Below are positions 57,963 through 64,000 of a stretch of DNA of 64,000 nucleotides, in pieces (position 1 is the first letter of the stretch; each line of letters begins with the position of its first letter). The notes beneath the pieces are model-generated. The model was not told the DNA's origin. It did not search any database and saw nothing but the letters and a program-made list of their open reading frames with translations. Origin of the DNA: Metallyticus violacea (Eukaryota > Arthropoda > Insecta > Mantodea > Metallyticidae); contig CM060831.1 of the NCBI GenBank assembly GCA_030762175.1, positions 80,939,001 through 81,003,000 on the forward strand, in the 5' to 3' direction. Position numbers and translations under genes: made by a program.

Positions 57963-60581
57963 CGTATAAAAAATGCATCACTGTTTAACGCTAGAAGACA
58001 AACATAAACAAACTGTTGCAACATTGTCAGGGCAATATTTTGTCGTCTTGTTACGCACTTTTCGACTTTTCTTTTTGGGTGTGTTCAGCACGGCATCTGT
58101 TGTTGGAGGAATGTCTCGCGCACGTGGGATTACTGCAGGTAAGCTTTGTGGGAGTATAGTTCCAACGCCTGTTTATCGAAGGAGCTTATCAGATTTGAGG
58201 CAGCGACTTCCTTTAAGACCAGGAAGAGAGAACGCATAAAGGAATCTATTCCTATTGTGCTTCTGAACGTGAAAAGAAAACGGTGAACCTGCGAGAACTT
58301 TGGGAAACTGCAGAGTCAAGGGTTTTGCCACGTTGGAACACGACAGGACCTTTGTGTTGGATCTGAGATTTACCTGCTTTGTTCAGCTAGACAATATCCC
58401 CTGTTTGCAGTTTGTTATCTCCATAAATAACACATTGGTAAACATTTTGTTCTGTGTCATGAAAGAGTGTTAGCGGCTACTATTTTATTTCGTGGAAACA
58501 TATTAATGAATGTTACGATGGAGAATCTGATCAAAACGTTAAAATAATCAACATATCGTTCGTACGTTATGGTCTAATATCCTCCCATGGATAATTCTAT
58601 GCATCCTGTATTTGATCATCATCAACCTATTTCATTTTTAAAATATTCTACATTAAGTCAGTAATAATAATAATAATAATTATTATTATTATTATAAATG
58701 CGATAGAAAACAAAGTGCTAAATGAAGAGCTTGAAATAATTATCTCTACCTTTATATCAATACAATTTTGTAGCGCACAAAAGCAGTTCGCGGTGTTAAT
58801 AGCAAAATCTGCAAATTTCCTCTTTCTCCCTTTACAATCACGAAACATAATTGTCCCTGGATCCCCCTGGTAATTGAAATAATTAATATTTGTAATTTTA
58901 GAATCAGCAACTCAATGATTATGTGCAAGTATGTTGTGCATTTTCTTTCAGTGGAGGAACTTTAATGACATACCTTGTATATGTAGAGTTAGTATTGTAT
59001 AGTGTTTAAATGCGTTCATAAAGTGTAATTTTTGGTAATATTTAAGAGATAGCGTGTAGTAATATAGCAAGTTAAGGAAAAGCTCTCATCTTTCTCCGGA
59101 CACAGAAAGACTTGGCAAAAAGTCAGACAATGCCAATTAATCCCTCTTGGTATGCAGCTAGGGTTGGAAGTTGCAGATGTCCCCGTAAAATCCACTGACA
59201 GTATTGTACGAAATCTGTTAAAATTCATCTTATTGACGAATAGCGGATCATTTGGCTTGACCAAAATTTTTCAGCGAATAGAAATGAAATTCAGCGAGGT
59301 AAGCATTGATCTATGAGTGACGTTAACACGAAATTGGCGGGAGTATTTCGCGCCATTGCCGTGGATGGTGTCATTTTGTATTGTGTATGTAAGGGATAGA
59401 TTTTGTGCAAAAGTTTGGCAGTCTCAGAATTCTCCAGGCCCAGATACGTGTGACTGTCGTCGCCCGGTGATCAGCTGAAGAGCGGCCCAAGTACCGTACC
59501 AGTTACGGCGACAGCGAAACTTGAGTGTCAGTCACCACGCTAATTGCCGATACATCATTGAGCTGCATTAAGAATTCTGTTAAATCCACAATTTCTTCCC
59601 ACTCGGCACCATTTGGTTAACACAGTAAATTAAGCAAGATTACCTTGCCTGTGGTTCGACGTGAGACGTGAGTTTGCCTGAATATTCATGTTAAGAGGAA
59701 TAAACGATATTAGGAAGTAAATAACGAATTCGTCCGACTCCTTTTGCATCGGAATATCGTCTCAGTCCGGGCTAGCTCACAGCCGCAAAAATACAACGCC
59801 CTCGAGAGAGTCTCATCGAAGAAGAGTGGGGTGGTCGGCAGCAGGCGTGGCGAAACCTGCGATCAGCGGGCATTAATTATTTACCGCAGCAACCACACAG
59901 TCCATTCCCATCCCCCTACAATCACGTAAGTTCTAAACGCAACTTTCCTCAATTTCCTCGTTCTCCAGTTCCCCTCTCTAAACGTGGTTTTGCTGACATG
60001 AAAATTATATTGACATCGGGTGCGTTGTTTTGTGCAAGTAGTTAAAACTACAGTGCTTGTGTCTAGCCATTAGTTACTGCAACAGCGTCAAAACAAACAA
60101 ATGAGAGAGTTTGTTCGTAACAGTTGAGGTTTAACGAGGGCAGTCCTCTTGCCTTCATATCCTCTTTTAGCTTAAGAAATATAAATGCCGATGAGTATTA
60201 GTTCCAGAATTATGTCTCGTTACATTAATACACCTAATTCTGTCCTTCAGAACAAAGGGAAGAAACAAGATGCACAATACAAAGTGTATCCTTTGTTTTC
60301 TTAGTCCGAAAGGTTGTTAATATTCTTTTAGATATAAGCAATGTGTATAGGCCGGATTTCATATATTCGTTTTATAAAGACACCGAATGAACATTCAGAA
60401 AATGTCTGGATGTCACATGTCTGAACTCGAGCCACAGAGTGAATACTTGACCCTTAAAGGACCCCAGAATTAGAGTTTCTGTTTATTTTCTTGGTTGCTT
60501 ATGTGGAATATCTGTATAATTTGGTTATATTAAGAGTTTTTCTTTTTCCATTAAATTATATTAACGTTTTCTCGGTGTTCT
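57963..60581. other. Unassigned; small ORFs, one microsatellite
   Basis: An 88-residue plus ORF at 57973-58239 starts right after the SINE and has no known domain. A TAA/TTA microsatellite palindrome lies at about 58662-58696. Less AT-rich DNA at about 59380-59930 contains a 61-residue ORF (59744-59929) of unknown meaning. No gene can be supported. Confidence 0.35.
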
Positions 60582-60883
60582 CATTAAGGCCTACCGCCAC
60601 GGGTGGCCGAGGTCGTTAAGGCGCGGACTCGTGAGCGGGAGGTCTGGGGTTCAAATCCCGCCAGAACCGTCCCCCCTGATTGAGATTATTTCCAGGATTT
60701 CCTCAGTCATAAATAGCAAATGCCGGGAATGTACCCTAAACATAGGCCTGGAACGTTTCCTACCTTTAAAAAAATCCTTTCCCAATTTACCATTTCATCT
60801 CATACATCACCAGTGTTCACTGCCTGTGGTGCCTCAGTAGTAAAACGGGTGTAAACACCATTTAAAAAAAACATTAAAGCCTA
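60582..60883 (+). mobile_element. SINE A with 12-bp target duplication
   Basis: Full head (GGGTGGCCGAGGTCGTTAAG; box B GGTTCAAATCCCG), body, and 3' end GGTGCCTCAGTAGTAAAACG. Flanked by CATTAAGGCCTA at 60582-60593 and CATTAAAGCCTA at 60872-60883 (one mismatch). One of the best-preserved SINE A copies here. Confidence 0.93.
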
Positions 60884-62403
60884 GTAGAATGCAATGAAAT
60901 GCATATTTCATGTGTTGCTGGTAACTCGTCTATTTTCAGAAAAGAAACTTAATAATCATATTGCTTTCGTTATTTGTAATGATCACAAAACAATGTTCAG
61001 GATGTTCTTTCACGTTGTTACTTAGTTATTGTTTCTTTAATGAAAAATAGTGTGTGTTCACATAAGCCGATTAAATAAAGAAGCCTTTTTTATATTACCT
61101 TAATCATAATGCATGACGTAAAAGGGAAAGTATCCTCCGGCTTTTCCGCTGAATGGCTTATTCACTATTCTTTGTACAGCCCACTTCTCACCATAGGCTA
61201 CTAAAAATACTCTTTGCAGCACATTCCTTCAATTCCAATCAAAAGGTCCATCATAAGATAATAAAAGTAGATGAAAACATTCTGAGATGATATGAAGAAA
61301 TTTGCTAAATTTGGAACTGCCATGCTATTAGCGAGAGTGGATAGATATACCCTAAAAGCGAACAGTTTATGCATACTATTATTAATATTATTAATATTAT
61401 TATTATACTATTATTATACTATTATTATGCATACTATTATTAACAAGATCAAGAATGACACAATACTCAGTGGTAGCAATATTACCAATATTATCAATAA
61501 TTTAATATTGTAAATACTGGTGTATACAGACAAGTCTTTTTGACTAATTAGTAATATTCAAGGTATCTTTCTATAAAGCTAGAAGGGAGGGACATATTGA
61601 CCTTCGGATGTGTGTAGAAAGTGGAAAATGTTTTTATTGCCTCAACATGGAAAATCAAGAAATATGATTTCAATTGGTAACTAATACTTGCCACATTCAA
61701 AAGAAACTCATGCGGAAGCAGGTGTCTTAAAAGAAACCCAAAATTTTAGCTATTTCCGGCAGTTTCAAAGGGATGCCATTTGTATATAGCTGAAGTGTGC
61801 CTTATCGCAAAACTTTAGTGTGCGGATTTAAGTTTTAAAAAATTAAAAAAGGTAACGGGGAAAAAAACTTCAACCAATAAACATCCTTCAAAATTACACG
61901 AAAAAGAATGAATATGTATATTAAAATGATCATGTAATAGCCAATAGGAGGTTACAGTTGAGTCAACTCGAAGAAGTAAAAGTTCGCGGGGGCCAAGCGA
62001 ATTCGCATAACAGATTTTATATCTAATATAACAAGCAAGTTTTTGGAGGCAGATTACAGTAACGGGACAGTAACTTCATTCAAATTTATCATTTATTACG
62101 TCATAATACATTGCTGTAGTTCTCGACTTCGTTTCATTTATTGTTGGCTATTATTGCATAGAGCGTTTGAATAGTAGGTAGCCACGTATGAAGGGTAAAC
62201 ATAGAAGGACAACTGATGATGCTATTTTCTAGTGTAAAGTAATTCTTCATGCTGGAAAAAAATGGTATCAGGAAAGCAGAAAGGGAGTTCAATGTAGCTG
62301 AGAGTAACGTAACAGAAACTGGCATTATTTGCAACTAGAGCAGGTTGAAAGAAATTCGTTCGCCAAGATGTTACAATATCACTTATAATGTCTATATTAT
62401 ATT
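60884..62403. other. Unassigned, with an ATT-rich microsatellite
   Basis: Irregular TTA/ATTA repeats lie at about 61376-61442. The ORFs at 61292-61513 and 62134-62334 have no recognised domain. Confidence 0.4.
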
Positions 62404-62724
62404 CATTTTATGAAGATTTTTATACATTTTATTTAAGGACGCTCTTTAACATCTCAGATCATCAGCGTCCCATTCAATTCCGGGCGTGAAACGGCCGATA
62501 AATTTTGCTCAGAGGCCTCTTCTTTCAGGCTTGAGGTTCTTTATCGTGCCGTAAATGTACGACACGAGACCCACGGCTTTACTTCCCTTCCGAAGGAAGC
62601 CATGCTTAGAATTTTTACGACCGAAAATAATCCATCGATCCTGTCCGGGTTTGAACCCGCGATCTTGGGCTTAGAAGGCAAGTATGATTACCACTACACC
62701 ATCAGGACCGACATTTTATGAAGA
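62404..62724 (-). mobile_element. SINE B with 13-bp target duplication
   Basis: Complete minus-strand copy: the head near 62711 has box A (GTGTAGTGGTAATC) and box B (CGGGTTCAAACCCG), followed by body and tail to about 62427. Flanked by a perfect duplication CATTTTATGAAGA (62404-62416 and 62712-62724), so it inserted comparatively recently. Confidence 0.95.
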
Positions 62725-62934
62725 AGACAGGCTTACCTCTTAGACGCCGTCAATATGCCAAAAGGTATTTTTTATGATTTTAAGTTTCAAATTAGGGATG
62801 CGCATTACATTCGATTGCGCATTAGATTCCCGTAAATAATTGTATATCTTAAAATTACAACAAAGAATATTAATAATATTAATAAAGTATTTATAATCAC
62901 ACAATTTAAGTGAATTTTAGTAATTTTATTTATA

Positions 62935-63236
62935 AAGGAGGTTCTTCAAGTAAGATGTCCAGAGCCATATCTTCAAAGAAGCTATTGCTAAAGACATAAA
63001 GTCCTTTAGGCCATTTTCAGTAAGTTTTGGTGGTGTGTCTCTGTCTCCCATAAGCCCCAACACTTGCAGATATTCAAATCGACAATCTTGTTTGTAGTAC
63101 GCAGTAATTGTCTCATATATTCGCTTTTTCTCTGCTGGTTGTTCGCCAAGAGATTTGGAACGAACAGTTGATTCAGGATGCAATCTCGATTAATACCTGC
63201 TTTTATCGCGATTACTTCCATTAGTTGATGTTTCAT
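62935..63236 (-). mobile_element. Possible retroelement C-terminal fragment
   Basis: Two overlapping minus-strand frames. The longer reads EQPAEKKRIYETITAYYKQD, then LQVLGLMGDRDTPPKL followed by LKDF. The arrangement EK---Y--L-----...V-V-G--G--PK resembles the tail region of some LINE-encoded proteins. A frameshift near 63150 would join the two frames. The family is not certain. Confidence 0.33.
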
Positions 63237-63529
63237 AACCTCTTGGTAAACTGCAAAACCCTTGTTCCTTAGAGTATCTTAGTTTATAATGCGAGACAGA
63301 AGTAGATGATAGAATCTGTAACTTTTGTTTTAATTCAGCCATCGTTTTTCATCAAATCGATTCTTTGCAATTGATATTAAGATGTTTAATATATTCTTCC
63401 GAGGATATGCATTTAGTTTTAACTGCAGGTAGACCTTCTAGATTCTCACTAATAACTTGATACATAGCCATATAGAATTATTTGTAGAACTATTTCTTGA
63501 AACCTTTCTAGAACCTTTCTGGTCATTTG

Positions 63530-63530
<1 letters not shown>

Positions 63531-63592
<62 letters not shown>
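63531..63592. repeat. Compound (TA)n(GA)n microsatellite
   Basis: TA repeats to 63560, then GA repeats to about 63592, directly abutting the terminus of family C copy 2. Confidence 0.93.
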
Positions 63593-63596
<4 letters not shown>

Positions 63597-64000
63597 ATGC
63601 CAAAATATGTACCCACTTCAAGCAAATAAAAAACCTGTGTTAACATAACAAAACTGAATTCACACAAACAGAAAATGATGAGCACTAATCATCTTAGACT
63701 TTTACAGTTACAACAATTGCTCAAAATGCCCACCATCGGCGTCGATACACTTCTGAGTACGTTGAACTACTGATTGAGAAACGTTTGCGAAAGTGTCCTC
63801 AGCAATTGCAGCACATGCCGTTTCAATTTCTTCCCGAAGTGCTGTCAGTGTAACTGGTTTTCTACTGTATACAACATTCTTAAGAGTTCCCCATAGGCAG
63901 AAGTCCAACGGCGTTAGATCCGGAGAACGCGGTGGAACATCAACCGGACCTCTTCGTCCTATCCAGTGCCTTGGATCCAGTGCGCGGATCTTGCTGTGCG
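63593..64000 (-). mobile_element. Family C transposon, copy 2 (cut by window edge)
   Basis: Terminal sequence TGCCAAAATATGTACCCACT starts near 63598. From 63635 onward it parallels copy 1 (6740-7090) closely. The element continues past the window, so its full length and other end are unknown. Confidence 0.85.
63708..64000 (-). CDS. Family C transposase, C-terminal part, open to edge
   Basis: The minus-strand frame is open from the window edge to the stop at 63708-63710. It reads RALDPRHWIGRRGPVDVPPR, SPDLTPLDFCLWGTLKNVVY and VVQRTQKCIDADGGHFEQLL. This is the C-terminal third of an IS630-Tc1-mariner-type DDE transposase with the last catalytic Asp (PLDF) intact, unlike copy 1. No lesion is visible in this part. 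Whether the rest is intact cannot be judged here. Confidence 0.75.
   Translation of the reverse strand, partial: HSKIRALDPRHWIGRRGPVDVPPRSPDLTPLDFCLWGTLKNVVYSRKPVTLTALREEIETACAAIAEDTFANVSQSVVQRTQKCIDADGGHFEQLL

Overview
The window looks like intergenic or intronic DNA from a large, AT-rich insect genome. A cockroach-like source is my best guess, from memory of similar repeat-derived proteins; nothing in the window proves it. I found no intact host gene, no confident tRNA or rRNA gene, no operon and no CRISPR array. The recognisable content is decayed transposable elements, SINEs, microsatellites and tandem repeats separated by unrecognised AT-rich sequence.

DNA transposons of the IS630-Tc1-mariner superfamily dominate the coding relics. 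Family A (two copies, 337-1628 minus and 46386-47655 plus) is a D,D34D mariner of about 1.27 kb with recognisable terminal inverted repeats (TIRs). Both copies carry the same two frameshifts. Family B (six copies, all minus, starting near 3779, 22650, 27707, 32540, 40166 and 51171) is a second D,D34D mariner of about 1.26 kb; the 51.2-52.4 kb copy is best preserved. Family C (6702-7468, and 63593 to the right edge) carries a PLDF...LWG-type transposase; its first copy is an internal-deletion derivative. Two further fragments (5009-5250 and 17890-18064) come from other lineages.

Retroelements: a reverse-transcriptase (RT) fragment with the FADD motif (39322-40030), an endonuclease fragment cut by a mariner copy (22312-22649), an ORF1-like fragment (25835-26071) and three weaker candidates. 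Two tRNA-derived SINE families are abundant. SINE A (eight copies) has a Ser/Leu-type tRNA head and SINE B (seven copies plus a short tail) a different tRNA head. Several have visible target-site duplications, and one SINE A sits inside another in inverse orientation.

The most unusual structure is a family of four same-strand repeat elements (18990-20870, 35460-37262, 37845-39315, 54075-55705). Each has a 5' module, a short microsatellite, a variable array of two monomer types (A and B) in an imperfect B-A-A order, a closing C monomer and, where not truncated, a shared 3' module. I recognise no known family in it; it is the best candidate for something undescribed. Other notable items are a two-copy MITE with long TIRs, one copy with a nested SINE; a 143-bp-arm hairpin at 16.9-17.2 kb; paired perfect X-box palindromes at 16.2-16.4 kb; a 102-bp tandem array at 45.3-45.7 kb; and a 1.1-kb trinucleotide tract with internal duplications.

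Nothing here works together as a gene system. The layout records waves of insertion: HOR-type elements, MITEs and mariners hit by later SINEs, and a LINE fragment broken by a mariner.
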